Source: Labia minor (lineage: Eukaryota; Arthropoda; Insecta; Dermaptera; Spongiphoridae). From it: 64,000 nt of DNA. A program made the position numbers and the translations under genes. The DNA is taken from NCBI GenBank assembly GCA_963082975.1, contig OY720346.1, forward strand, positions 36,421,787-36,485,786, read 5' to 3'. Shown piece after piece: positions 12,182 through 25,187 of the stretch. A model generated the notes under the pieces. The model searched no databases. It was not told the origin of the DNA and saw only the letters and a list, made by a program, of their open reading frames with translations. Every line of letters starts with the position of its first letter. The stretch's first letter is position 1.

Positions 12182-12379
12182 CTTTAGTGTAGTAATATAA
12201 TCCTGGGTGTTTCATTTAAATATACCTAAAATTAATTATAATTAACATAATATTGTTAATAAGTTCATTTAATTATTCTAAAATGAATAGGAACCTGGAC
12301 TAACATGGAACAATTACTAATTTAGTTCGATTATATTTTTTTAGATATAAAATTATTTAGGCCATTGTATTTATTCTAT

Positions 12380-12525
12380 TCGTGTGAAGTGTGGTTCATA
12401 ACTTTACCATATAAGAATAGAATCTGGGTATTTGAAAATAAGATCCTAGGTAAAATTAATGAACCAAAAAATGGTAAATTCACGGAAGAATTAGAGAGGT
12501 TATATTATGAAGAATTAATTCTATG
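12380..12525 (+). pseudogene. LINE reverse-transcriptase relic
   Basis: The + strand still reads CEVWFITLPYKNRIWVFENK and ILGKINEPKNGKF, position for position the decayed counterpart of the LINE segment at 24,840-24,990 (CEAWSMTIGDESRFRVFENR). Substitutions have shifted it toward A+T-rich codons. Confidence 0.7.
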
Positions 12526-12692
12526 ACCACTATATATATTCCCAAACATAGAGAAATAAAAATCGTTAAAAATATATCCTATTAAATGCTCATAATTCTA
12601 TGTTATACTTTATTAATATACTTATACTGCATCAAAAAATAGGGGTCTATTAAACGAGAAGAAAGTTTAAAAGGGGTTGACATAGGAAAAAT

Positions 12693-13034
12693 ATGGAGTG
12701 TCTCCACTTGGCTAACTCGCAAATTTGAATTGGATTAATTAATACATATATTATATTTAAATTAAATTTAATTAATTATAAATTAAAAATTAAAATTATC
12801 AAAAGTTGATAGAAAACTACGAATTTTGAATAATTCCCGTGTACCAATTTGATTATTCTAGCTCAAGCCGTCTTTGCGTAATCTTGCCTTCTTACCCACA
12901 CACACATACACAGATATTTTTTTCAATCTTAGTGAAAATGACTCAGGGACCTTCAAAACGTATAAAAACATTAAAATCTCGACATTGAACATTTTCGTGA
13001 TCGTAATACTAACGCTGGCGAGATAGTAAAAGGA
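12693..13034 (+). repeat. element C, copy 2
   Basis: Shares the start TGGAGTGTCTCCAC, the AATTTGAATTGGATTAA segment and the whole 3' part with copy 1 at 3501-4092, but lacks about 250 internal bases. Confidence 0.65.
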
Positions 13035-16000
13035 TAGGGAAACCCTGGTCTATATCATTAAGACGAAAAAACAAACTTGAAAGAGAGAAATTTTTTAAAC
13101 TCTTCTCATCAACTAATGTCTCTTCTATATACTAAAAAACTTGATGACCTCGTCAACTAAAACATCCTCTATTAAATAAATATTTGTTAAATTAGTTTAG
13201 AGAATAGTAATTAATTAAATTCAAGTTTAGTTAATTAATTAAATCTTTCACAATATTATAACATATTTTTATTATAATTTTTATATTTTCTACCTCAAGT
13301 ATTGAATTGTAATCAGTCCTTCAACTTGTTTTTTGAACCGTAATTACTAACATACACACCTTAACGTATAATTAATTATTTATGGAATGATTAAATTTAT
13401 AATTTTATGAAAATAATTATTTGAGTAATTAGTATTTAATCATTCTGACAAGGTAATTTTTTGTGTTTGTAAATTTTTTTTTTTTTTATATATACTTCAA
13501 ATAAAGATTATTTAATTTTAAATTATTTATTGTAACATAGATGTGAAAGATGATTTAGGTTTTTGAGAAAAATATATATTGAAACATAATTATGGCAATA
13601 TTTTGGTAGAAAAACAACAAAACAACATGATGTTTAATAATATTTATTAGATCTACGTTTTGACAGTCCATTTGTTATATTATCTTCTATTTATTTATAA
13701 TAAATTATAAATAATATATAGTTAGCTAAATTGAAGGGAGACACTCCAGATTTTTTGGAACTTGAAATTAGAACCTATTATGGAGAGATTTTATATTGAG
13801 GATTCTTTAACTGGGGCTTATGGTCTCACTCTATTTTATTAATACAATCACAAAGTGTTCATTGTCAAGAAATACCTTTTTGAAGACCAGACCCTTTTGA
13901 TGCCATAGAAATATATAAATCATTTAAAATTAAATTCTATAATTTTGATTCACATATTAATTATAATAATACCAATGTTTTATTTATTAAAAAAACATCG
14001 AAAATTATTTATTGAACGATATCTCTGTCTAATTTGAAATGATTTTAATAAATGCTGGATTTTACTCCGATGACATATTTTCATTCCCAGGACAAGACAA
14101 GGCCTTGCAGCATTTGGGAAATTCATCCTCAAGTTGATCAATTTTAACACTCAGTGAATATTTTATTACAATATATATTCATTCTTCGATAAAATCATAT
14201 CAATCATAATCATAACAAATTATATAAAACAATATAAATCACTCGAAACAATAAAATTAATATATTTTAATATAGGAAAATTAAATAGATATATATGTAA
14301 TAATCAGTATGCATATTAATTAAAAGATAGTTTACGTAAATTAAATTTAAGTTATAGATAAATTTTCATTTCATGAAATAGAGAAATGAATAAATTTAAA
14401 ACAACCCACTCGCTTCTTCAAATATGATAAGAATCTGCAAAATCGTTGAAAATTTGGTATCATATAAAACTTTTGGTCCATTTACTCAGGAGCGAGAAAG
14501 TTAATACTTAAAACAATATTTGAGAAAGAGTTAAGTGACTATGTATCTATTTTCAAAATATATTTTTTAATTTTTCTAACAATCAAGAATTAAAAATTAT
14601 TATTATCTTTTAATTATCTAACTAGTAATTTTCTACTTTAATGGACTATACAAATATCCACTTCAATTTCATTTTTCAATCTTAGATACATTTAATTAAT
14701 TATATATTATTTATAGAATATTTTGCTGAATATCTCGATTTGATCTTCTTGATCAACGATCATAGATAGCATCATCTGTTTGTTTTTGTAAAAACACCAA
14801 TATATTTAATATTTTTTCTAATCCTTAATTCCAACGATTATTTCATTTCACAAACAAATCTATTTTGATGTCCTCGACAGATATTTTTTGGAAGAGATAA
14901 AAAAATTAGAGAAACATTGGACGAAGTGTATAGAGCTCAAAGGAGACAACGTTGAAAAATAAAATAATTTTTTATCCAAAAACCTGTGTTTCATTCAAAA
15001 AGTCACGGACTTATTGACTTGCCCTCGAATTTATAAACTTTTTACTCTATTCAGAAAAATACCTTTCTAGAAAGGATTGAATTAGTTCGAATAATATTTA
15101 CTACTGACTGGAAACGATTAATAATAAATAAGTATTAATTGTGTTAAGTATTTTCCAATTGAAAAAAAGAAGACAGCCACAATTTTCCCCCTGTTGAAAA
15201 AAAATTTATATTCCTCACGAACAACTTGAACTAGAATTTAATTATTTAAGAAGCAGTAACCCACACAGCCGGAAAGTCCAGTAAACTTGTTGGTGGGTTG
15301 ATTAATTTTTGAAATGTGTTGTCGATTTAAAGATGTCATGACCTTTGGCTATCAAGTTTGCTATTCTTGGGTGATATTTTTGTGCAGAGGTGGAGAAAAA
15401 AAATAATCAGAATCAATAAAACATTACCGGTAATGCCGTTTTACTTCTTTAGATAGAAAATTGATACTAAAATAAAATCCAAATTTATCCTTGATCTCTG
15501 AAGACGAAATTAATTATTCACTGACTGCTCTCGGCCATTATTTAAATCTGATAGAAATAAAAAGTTTTTATGAAAATTAGAAATGGGAAGAGACAAAGAG
15601 ACAGATATCAATTCGTATAATTGGTTTAACTTTATCTATTATTGATTTATTGATGTAATTTATTTTTAAATATGTTAAAATCTATTCACCCAAATATACT
15701 ATAAAATTTAATATTTAATTTTTATCAAATACATATATTTTATACTTATTAAAAAAATATTTATTGGAGATCTACACTCCCAATTAAAAAAATTTGAATT
15801 AGTAAATTTTTCACTTCAAGAAAATCTAACATTGTTTTAGTATAGAAAGATTAATGATTAAAGACACGATTGTATGCTCAGCAGAATGTTTTAATTAAAT
15901 TAAATAATTAAAATATATTTTTATTATTATTATTATCAATAATACGTTTAAATGTTAGCTTTAAAATTAATATCAAGTAAAAAAATCAAGTTATTACAAA

Positions 16001-17149
16001 TTTTTTCAAATCTTATATAAAAAAGTAAATATAAATAACATTTTCATTGAATTTGTAAATATTAGGTAGGTATATTATATTTTTATTTACTTAGAAATTT
16101 ATTTGTATAATTTTTAATCAGAGTTTATTTTTTCTTCAAACATATAAATATACGTAAATGTAAATATATAAATTTCTTTAAATTTATAAATTTAATTTTT
16201 TTTTTATTTTAATTTAAAAAAAATCATTTCTTTTTGAAGATATATTTACTTTGAATTGATTTAACAAGAGTATTATTTGTTATATGTATTATCCCTTTTA
16301 TTTTTTCTGCCTTACCATTATAATAAAAAATAAACAATAAGCATGAATACCTATACATTTGAACAATAAACTTTTTATAGTTACTGTTAAATTTTATGTA
16401 TTGAAGAAAAACAAAATCAAAAATATATCTAAAATATTTGCCTTTCCTCTCTTTAAATATTAATTTATAATACACTAAGAGAATATAAGAGAATAATTAT
16501 AGAATTTATTCGAAAAATTGTTCATAAATTTTAATTAATTTTCATTTAAACAAATTTAATAATTAATAATAAAATAATTATACTTAATAATTAATTCATT
16601 ATTAAAATTTAATATAAAAATGTTTAAAAAATTGAAAGAATAAAGATGTTTAAGATATTGTTCTCAAATGTGATTAATTCGGTAAGTGGACAACAACTAA
16701 AATCATTTTTGTTTTTTAATATTATTTGTTTACAAATTGATATTTTTAATTTTAGAGATTTTAATTTGTTATTATAAATAAACATTTAATTAATTGTTTA
16801 TTTATATATATATATATAAATTATTTTTTAAATATCTATATATTTAATACGATAGTGTCCGTCTGTACGCAAAAAACTCCAGAGCCTAAACTACAAGGAG
16901 TAAGGTAACCAAATTTTTCTGAGGTGAAGGGTACCTCAAATGATGAAAAATAAAAAAGAAATTAGAATCTTAGGTAACTCCTGAGCTGAGCTGCGGGTGT
17001 TCCATTTTCCAGAAATATATATAAAGGAGAGTATTTGTATGTATGTAATTTGTTTACTTTTTTGTTGTCATAGAAACAGATATATATATATAATTAGAAC
17101 CTCTCTCTCTCCCTCTATTTAAAATTTTAAAAAATTTCTTAAGCCAGGT
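13035..17149. other. A+T-rich gene desert
   Basis: About 4 kb without a supportable gene. Slightly G+C-richer pieces occur at about 14,085-14,150, 15,255-15,400 and 16,855-17,010 (the last, with GTGTCCGTCTGTACGC and GGTACC, looks like a repeat fragment), but none can be assigned. Confidence 0.5.
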
Positions 17150-18225
17150 AAATGAATTGGACTGGAAGAGGAGACATGTGATTAGAGAAATTGGGGGAAA
17201 ATCAACCGAAATGTAATTAAACAAAAAAATTCAAGAATTATGATACGGATACGACTTACATACAATTAACATACAAAATGAAGAATTTGAAAAAGTATAA
17301 ATATTTAAATACTTAAGATCTCTAATCACGAAGGATAATAATATTCGAGAAGAATTTAAATCGACGTTGTAATTGAGTAACGCCTGTTATTATGCAGTAA
17401 AGGGGCTTATCTCATCAAAGAGGATCAAAATTAAAATATATAAAACAATTATTTTTCATATTGATCGATGACTAGGGTGACCATATTTCGAAAACACCAA
17501 ACCGGGACAAACGGTATACCTTTTTTTTAGAACTAATTTGAAAAAATTTTGAAAAAAAAATTACGAAATGTCCTAAATATTGAAAAAACAGTAGGGTGTC
17601 CCGAAAACTTTTTTGGGACAGAGCACATAAAGACGGGACGTTTGGTCACCCTATCGATGACTCTGGGAGACGATTTGGAGTATTTGTGAGATTAATATTG
17701 TTCGCAGCATTTATAGGCCAAAAGAAGATGAGGTCACAGGGGGTGGGCGGAGATGGCATAACGAGATATAATGTCCAGATATAGTTAAGGTTATAAAATC
17801 AAGAAGGCTAAGATGGGAAGGGGACGTGGTTGGAATTGGAGAAACTAGAAATTGGGAGAAACCGATTGGGAAACATCCGGTGGAAGACCAAGGACCAAGG
17901 TGGGTGGACAATGAAGGAAGGGACATGGGATGATAATTAACAAACAAGTGCATCTAAACTTGGCATTGGGATGGATTTGAACCCTTTTTTAGGCAAACAA
18001 ATAACCGATAGGAACTTGGCCTCCTTTTTAACAGGTATGTTTTGGATTAGATATATTTTACAAGAAAAGAAATACATGTCTTATCTACTTATACTGATTG
18101 AAACAAAATGGATGAAAATCTTTTACATACAGACTTTCAACCAAATACTATGTATCACTCGGGGGTACAGGGGGCGGAGCCCCCGTCTAGGTGTGAAGAG
18201 CGCCGAAGGCGCTCGGAGCAGCTAG
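17150..18225 (+). mobile_element. LINE fragment and Helitron 3' end, interrupted by a MITE
   Basis: The + strand carries a degenerate LINE reverse-transcriptase C-terminal region (FKYLRSLITKDNNIREEF, ACYYAVKGLISSKRIKIKIY) to about 17,470, resumes after the MITE at 17,653, and runs to about 17,940. It continues into Helitron 3' DNA with the hairpin GAGCGCC-GAA-GGCGCTC (18198-18214) and terminus CTAG|T at 18225. Frameshifts and stops make it non-functional. Confidence 0.75.
17474..17652. mobile_element. 179-bp MITE with 10-bp inverted repeats and 10-bp target duplication (Mutator-like?)
   Basis: Ends AGGGTGACCA and TGGTCACCCT are perfect complements. The flanks 17464-17473 and 17653-17662 are both ATCGATGACT. 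Removing it rejoins the LINE at the position where the copy near 24,870 is continuous. A 9-11-bp duplication points to Mutator-like elements, but the class is inferred from that alone. Confidence 0.88.
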
Positions 18226-19644
18226 TATAATTTATTATAAGAGTAAAATATTTTTTAAATATCATTGAATAATATAAAAATAATAATTAGTTAAAATATA
18301 TATTATATTAATCAAAAAAAATAATTGAACTTAGGTTAGGTAGATAATTTAAGATATCTATTCATTTTCTAATATTCTAATTTAATTATAAAGATAATGT
18401 AAACGACTATGAAGGAAATGTTTAATAACTAACATTAAGAACAAACTAATTTCTTTAATTGATTATTAACAGTCGATATTTGTGAATGGAAATTATAATT
18501 TTTTTAATTGATTTGAAAAAAAAAAATAATTTGTTGACAAGTTCTTTTTATCGAATTTAATTCTCAATTTAACTTATTATGTTTGTTTATTTATTTACAA
18601 AGATTTTCATTAACAAAAAAAAAATATCTTTAATTTCCTTATTAATTTCAATGGAAATAATTAATTTCAACTTTTTAAGAAAAAAATAATTTAAGAGTTC
18701 ATTATATTTTATTTTTAATCTAATTTAATTTATTATATTTTATATTTTATTATGTTTAAATGATAATGTTAAGAAATGAATTAACGAAATATTATTGTTT
18801 ATATTGAGAAAACATTACCATTTAAACATCAAAGATATTTATTTTTTACTTTTTTAAAATAAGTAAACAGTTGGGTATAATTTTCCACCTCAATCTTTTG
18901 TCATCAATCTTGGTTGTTTATGTAATGAAACGGAACAAATCCTATCGAGATGACAGCTAAACCCTTTTTTAAATCACCTCCTGTCCCATGAAAATGCGAT
19001 GCTCTTCTGAAATTTAACTTTGAACTAAGAAAACAGTCAAAAAAAAACAACAATAGGCTACATCCATCATTTTCACACTTCAAGCTATAAAAAACGATAA
19101 ATAAAAAAATATCATTCCTGGGAAAAAATTAATTAAAATTTTTTTTTTAATTTTGTAATATATTAATTTTATTAACGTTGAAATGGATTACAAACAGTTT
19201 GTTCTACCTTTAACATTTATTTAGCAATCGTCTAACTATAAACAAACAGAATGTTAGCTTTAAATTCTACAATATTTTACAAATTTGTTTACTTAAACAA
19301 ATAAAGTATTAATTTCATTAATTTTAAAAAAGTATATTATTATAATATTAATTATATAATTTTAGTTACACTATTTTATGAAAATAAAAATCTAATATCA
19401 AAGTTTTATGGATTTTAATTCACTTACTGTTTATAGTATATAATGTTATATTATATCTACATAAATGAATTATAATAATAAAATATTCAAATTATTAAAT
19501 TAAATAAATTAAATTGACATGGAGATAATTCTTGACTTGTTATTTAAGTGTAGGTTAAATGAAGTTGAGTTAGCCTTCCTCACTGATTCAATTTGGTTAT
19601 TTGACGAAGGTTCGATAGAAAATTTATATATACACCTACATATA
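18226..19644. other. A+T-rich intergenic DNA
   Basis: No gene or repeat end recognised. About 18,890-19,030 is slightly richer in G+C but has no lasting open frame. Confidence 0.5.
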
Positions 19645-20823
19645 CATGGTGTAGAAGTATGAAACCAGATTTTTTTTATAAAAATTGCACGTCTGTTATT
19701 TGAAAATTCTAAAAAATATTCTATTCAAAATAGTCTCCAGTGGAATTTATACATTTTTTTCACCTCTTCGGCATATTATGTGATTGCCACGCCAAAAAAA
19801 ACAATTCTTCCTTTGAAGCAAACCAGTCGTCGAGCCATTTTCGTACATTTTCATACTAATCGAAGTGTTGTTCGGTGAATGCATATCCCATTGATGCGAA
19901 TAGATGGTAATTAGACGGAGCCAAGTCTGGAGAATAAGCCGCATGCGCTAGTACTTCCCAATTAAACGCCTCGATCGTATTTCTGGTCCGTATTACTGTG
20001 TGTGAGAGGGATTATCATGAAGCAAAACGACTTTATGTTGCCTTTTTGCATATTTCGGTCGTTTTTCACGTATTCCTGGATTCAAATCGATCATTTGTTG
20101 TTGGTAGCGATCAGTGTTAACGGTTTCGCCAAGTTTTAGTAGCTCACAGTATTGTTTTCTTTCAAAAACGATTTGGTCTTGCAGTGAATGTTGATGGTTC
20201 GCCTGGATTCACCCATGATTTACGACGTTTAGGATTCTGAAAAAATATCCACTTTTCATCACTTGTCACTATTCAATGAAGAAATTATTTTCTTTTACAT
20301 CTGACGAGCAGCATTTAACAAGTGATTTTTCGATATCTGAATCTTTCCCATAGCTTTCAGACGAAGAGATACTGCTCTTTGCGTCACATTTAATTGATCC
20401 GCTAGTTCATGTTGAGTCTGAGTATCGTCTTCATCCAATAAGGCTTGCAAGTCCTTGTCTTCAAACTTTTTCGGTGGTTTTCCACGCTCTTCGTTCTTCA
20501 CGTCAAAATCACCATTTCTAAATTTTTTAAACCTCTCAAAGCATTGAGCTTTGCCAAGAGCATGTTCATCGTAAGCTTCGACAAGCATTCTATGCGATTC
20601 TGCAGCAGTTTTCTTCAAATGATAGCAGAAAACCAATGCTGTCCGTTCGTTGACACAAAACTCAACAAGTTTGAGAAAAATATACCGGTGTATGAAACAG
20701 GTCATTGTGTGTTGACAAACTTCCTCAGCTGTTAGAGGGAGAAGATGGCGCTACAGAACGATCTTTAAACTGATAGCGAGCACCTTCTATAGGGAAATTC
20801 CGGTTTCATACTTCTGCACCTAG
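19645..20823 (-). mobile_element. defective mariner element with transposase pseudogene
   Basis: Inverted ends around GGTGNAGAAGTATGAAACC lie at 19645 and 20823, each next to TA; they resemble mauritiana-type mariner termini. The - strand reads the transposase N-terminal helix-turn-helix part (20295-20705: HLKKTAAESHRMLVEAY, GKAQCFERFKKFRNGDFDV, LLDEDDTQTQHELADQLNV). It then breaks at an internal deletion and frameshifts, with a last recognisable piece near 19,780-19,940. The element is 1,179 bp, about 100 bp short of a full mariner, and cannot encode active transposase. Confidence 0.88.
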
Positions 20824-20879
20824 TATATTATTATATATTAGCTATTAGAAAATCAACCAAATGTTATATTATTATAAAA

Positions 20880-21210
20880 AAAAATCTCTGACTTTTGTTG
20901 ACGTTGATTATATAAATCAGGTGTCCTTTGATCAGTAAAACGGGTCCTGTCAACCTTTACCTTGATTTTTTTGATCGGAGGCGCTACATTTTATCAAGTA
21001 GCTTCCCAATTTTTATCCCGGAGGCTGAGTTGACTCCGTTCCATAGACCCCAGCTAAAGAAATCTCCTTGCAAGTTTCCAAAATTCTTTATGTTTATATA
21101 TATATATCTGTTTAAAGAAATTAAATTAAAATAAATATACCTTAATTGTATTATAATAGTACAGTGATGAAAAAAAGAGAACACCGGTCTAGTACAGCGC
21201 CTCCCTCAAC
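20880..21210. other. unassigned G+C-richer segment
   Basis: Two GGAGGCGCTNNA-type phrases in opposite orientation (about 20,978 and 21,190) and TACAGTGATGAAAAAAAGAG (about 21,161) suggest a DNA-transposon remnant, perhaps Tc1-like. The - strand has a short open frame (NFGNLQGDFFSWGLWNGVN) I do not recognise. Confidence 0.3.
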
Positions 21211-23900
21211 AGTATTAATAATTAAAGTAATTAATTTAAATCAAAATTTAAAAAAATAATTTTTAATACCATAAAAATAAAACTTACAATCATTTAAAAT
21301 TAAATTGGTATTAAAAATTAATTTCTTTAATTTTGATTATCATATTAATACAGTTAATAATCCTTTTTTCCTTCACTTTACATGACATTGTTATTCATAT
21401 GTTATGATAGTTACAACGCAAAATTTACAAATAATCAAATTTGGTAATTATCTGCAAATCCAAGATTACTAAGAAATTAGTTATAGTTCCTATTGAACTT
21501 CAGAACAAAGTTAATTAGAATTGATTTTATTTAGATATAACTAAAATTAATAAGGACTATCAAGATCATAGAAGAGGTAACCCAACAACGATATTTATAT
21601 TTAAAGTTTAATTAAATTAATTCCTTTTATCATAATTAAAATAAACGAATAAGTATCAATAATTTATTGCCATTATTATAATCATGTGAATCATTTTCCA
21701 CTAATATGTGAATATTACTTTTATAACCTTTCAAACATTCATTATACAATAATTTCTAATATAGATTTATTATATACAAAACATGTTAAACCCGCAATTC
21801 TTTCTCATCAATGTATTCCATATATGTATTTTATAAACATTTATCAAAATAAATTTAAAACAAGAATTTTTGGAGAATTTATATATGTATATAATTATTT
21901 ATTGTTAGTGAAACTCAACAAAAATCCACCCAATGTATCTATATAATATTTAAATTTAGATTTTGTAATGTATTTCTAATTTATTAATTTTTATTATATG
22001 ATAAAAACTATTTCTTATGCGTTCATATTTTAAACCAATTGTATATAATTGTGAATTCAAATTATTTATTTTATATAATCAATTTTAAATATTTAGGTAT
22101 ATCCATAAGCTGATGGAAATGTGATAAATAATTATTGTATGTTAAATGAATCAATTGAATTTTAACGAACCTATATAATTAATGGCTAGATGGGTATCTA
22201 TAGAAATTGTATTGAATTTAGAATTCAATTAAATTTATCTCTAAGAACCCTATTTCAAAATGGTAAAATTAATGATAGAATTTGCTAAATGAATACAATT
22301 TCTAATAAATATATGCAATATTTAGACTAAAAATTCGAGTCAATCTCTTCCTTCTTATACAGGGTTAGAGAGTTAATAAAACATAATTTTGTTATAGTTT
22401 TTAGTTTATAATTTTTGTTATTGAATATTATTTTGTTATTGGTTTATTTCTTTTAAATACTTATTTTACAACTTTGAAAATTTTATTTTCAAGTTGTTTT
22501 AAATATTGTAAATATTGATTTGCTCGATTCTTAAAATTTTGACAAAGTCTTTCCAACATAGCAACCGGTATGTTTGCCTCGGCTTGACGAATATTGTTTT
22601 TAAGTTAAGATAGCCCCATAAAAATACCTTTAAATTATTTAAAAACATATTAAAAAATATTTTTTTTTAATTAAGTTTAATTAATTATTTTTATTAGTAT
22701 CTGATAAGCTATCACCCTGTATTTGGAAAACTATATCTTGAAGAATCGAATTGCTTTAGAATTGGTTGCGCTATAAATTCAGATTCAATTATTATGACCC
22801 CACTCGTATTCTTTAAACACTTTTTAATCTTTAATTGAAGTTCTAATTTAAATAAAATATCAATATATGAAAATTAATTTTTTATTTAAAATACTTGTGG
22901 ATTTCAGCTCAATTAAACCACCCTAAAAATAACTCTAATAAATAATAATATATAGCATTTTTAATTTAAGGGATATAAATTAGAAACATATTCCTACATA
23001 TTTTAATTTTTTATACATAATTGTATGCATAAGATATGGAATAGACAACCTAGCTAAGTCCTTGGTTAATTAAACAAATATCATATCAAATCATAATTGG
23101 GGAACTATAAATATACGAGATATAAAATATTAAAAACCAATATATACTTATTATAAAATTGAATGTTAAATGTTTTCCATTTTACGGTTCTTATTTAGTA
23201 AATATAGAATAAAATTTATAATAAATAATATACCTTGTTTATGTCTAGAATATTTTGTGTATATTACCATGCACTATTATGTTTCTTTACTTTGAAATCT
23301 GTAAAAATAAATATATAAAACATTTAAATATTATTGAATATGGTAAAATAATAATTTCTGAAAAAAAATTATATAAAAATTTTGTATACATTCAAACTGC
23401 GACCCTTGGTAAGATTTATAATAAATTAATTTAAGGAAAATAACTCTTTCCTTAAACCCCTGGTTAGAGTAATAAAATAAAATAATTTTGTATTAATCAT
23501 ATTTTGTTAACCACTTTTTAACTTTATATACACGTATTCCAATATATATATATATTGTTTTTAGTATGAAAACTATAATATGATTAATTAGCGTTTATAT
23601 ATTTGGGTGAATGTAATAAAATTATATACTTAATTGTTATTTAGAGAATAAATTTTATAAAATTGTTGGAGTATGATTTTAAATCACAAAATAAATGTCT
23701 TATCAATAAATAATTATTTATTCCAAAAACTATTAAATAATAGAATTAAATAATAAATATATATATTAATAAATAGAAAAATGTGCGAAAGTATAAAAAT
23801 ATTTAGTATGTTGATCACATGGTTATTATATTAATTAAATATACCTGAAATAATAATAAATAAGTACTTCTTAAAAAAAAAAATTGATAATGTGTATAAT
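21211..23900. other. A+T-rich gene desert
   Basis: No gene, RNA or repeat end that I can support. The only open frame of note (21,686-21,946, +) has A+T-driven composition and non-ATG context. Confidence 0.5.
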
Positions 23901-23904
23901 TGTA

Positions 23905-24290
23905 TTACCTGCATCTTGGCAGCGATTCATTCCACGTAGGTTGCTAATTGCACTGAGGGTGGTCAATTCGCAACTGGCTGTGAGCGAAACCAAAGAGTGA
24001 GCTTTCCACTACCGGCGTTATTTGAATGCGCGCGCACCCCTTTAACCCCGCCACGAATCCTGAGCTGCATGCATCCACCAAATAAATGCACCGCCCAGTC
24101 GATCAATTGTGCTAACAGGTGATAAGCCACCTGAGATGCCACATGTGGTTGTCCCAACCTCCATCCTACTCCCTTCTCTCTCATAATAAACAAGGCAAGG
24201 CAAAATGGCAGCAATAGCATTTTGGTCAGCGTTGACATGAAACATCATTGAAAGGATTATGCGGATAAAGATGTTGTGTAGTGAATAGTG
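23905..24290 (-). promoter_or_regulatory. GC-rich island with E-box pair and a splice donor; candidate first exon or enhancer
   Basis: Nearly 400 bp of balanced base composition stand alone in a multi-kilobase A+T desert. The - strand ends in AAGATGCAG|GTAATAC (donor at 23909/23908), with an ATG three bases before the CAG, as in first exons whose coding part starts at the border. The island also holds the inverted E-box pair CAGGTG-ATAAGC-CACCTG (24116-24133) and CCACATGTGG (24139-24148). The two long open frames on the - strand overlap and resemble nothing known. It may start a gene whose other exons lie outside the window, or be a developmental enhancer. Confidence 0.4.
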
Positions 24291-24654
24291 ATAGTTCAAT
24301 TATTTTTATCTTTTTAAAGATTGTATATATATATAATTTAAGTTATGCATTATTTTTGAAATAAATAAAAGTTACCTTTCAGACTAAAAAATTTTTAAAG
24401 AATACTGAATTGTTACACTTTTAGATATTGATTTTAAAAACTTCTGTTTTAGTGAACTATCACATGATAGTTGTATCTATTTTTTCTTTTTAATGGTTGT
24501 CAGTCCAAATTTATTGCCAACAAATGGATTTTGTACTCATAAAAATTTAGAAAAGATCTTTGAAATAATTTGAAAAATTTTATTTATTTTTACATAGAAT
24601 ATAGTTTAAAAATGAAGTTTTAATTAAAAAAATTTTGGCCTCTTCCCCTTTCAG

Positions 24655-25000
24655 TTTGGAAACCGCTGCTCTAAATATACTCTCGTCTCCCACGGACATA
24701 GACCATGCCTCACGCCCTTATAATACAACCGGCAAAATATTTGTTTTATATATTTTAATTTTGATTCCCTTTGATAATAATGTTGACAAAATAACCTCTT
24801 TTACATGCGTTACAATAAAACAATAATTTTGTCGGTTGTATTATATAGGTGTGAGGCATGGTCTATGACCATAGGGGACGAGAGTAGATTTAGAGTATTT
24901 GAGAATAGGATTCTTAGCAGCATTTATGGGCCAAAGAAAGATGAGGTCACCGGGGAATGGCGGAGACTGCATAACGAGGAATTAGTATGATGAATTAATC
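24655..25000. mobile_element. LINE fragments in inverted duplication
   Basis: About 24,665-24,735 (read on -) and 24,825-24,905 (read on +) are the same LINE reverse-transcriptase segment head to head, with about 90 bp between. The + copy is readable to 24,990 (CEAWSMTIGDESRFRVFENR, GPKKDEVTGEWRRLHNEEL). Confidence 0.72.
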
Positions 25001-25006
25001 TACTTT

Positions 25007-25179
25007 CAGGGCCGTCCTAAGATTTTCGGCGCCCGTGGGCTTCTAAAATTTTGCGCCCCTTTTCACCCAATTGCGCAGAATGGTTAGTAAAAATATATAA
25101 ACCAATAAAAAATGCCGCCCCCAGAAGGCTTGCGCCCTAGGGCTATAGCCCAATTAGCCCTGTGGTTAGGGCGGCCCTG
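25007..25179. mobile_element. hAT-type MITE with perfect 8-bp target duplication
   Basis: 173 bp, inverted ends CAGGGCCGTCCTAA and TTAGGGCGGCCCTG, flanked by TCTACTTT at 24999-25006 and 25180-25187. Ends of the CAGGGCCG class are widespread hAT termini in animals. Confidence 0.9.
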
Positions 25180-25187
25180 TCTACTTT

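Noticed and set aside
14080..14150. Hairpin around CAAGGCCTTG as a microRNA
   Set aside because: The stem is short and interrupted and matches no microRNA I know.
24042..24299. Protein-coding reading of the GC-rich island
   Set aside because: Two overlapping frames of similar length and no recognised motif; only the splice donor and E-boxes are supportable.
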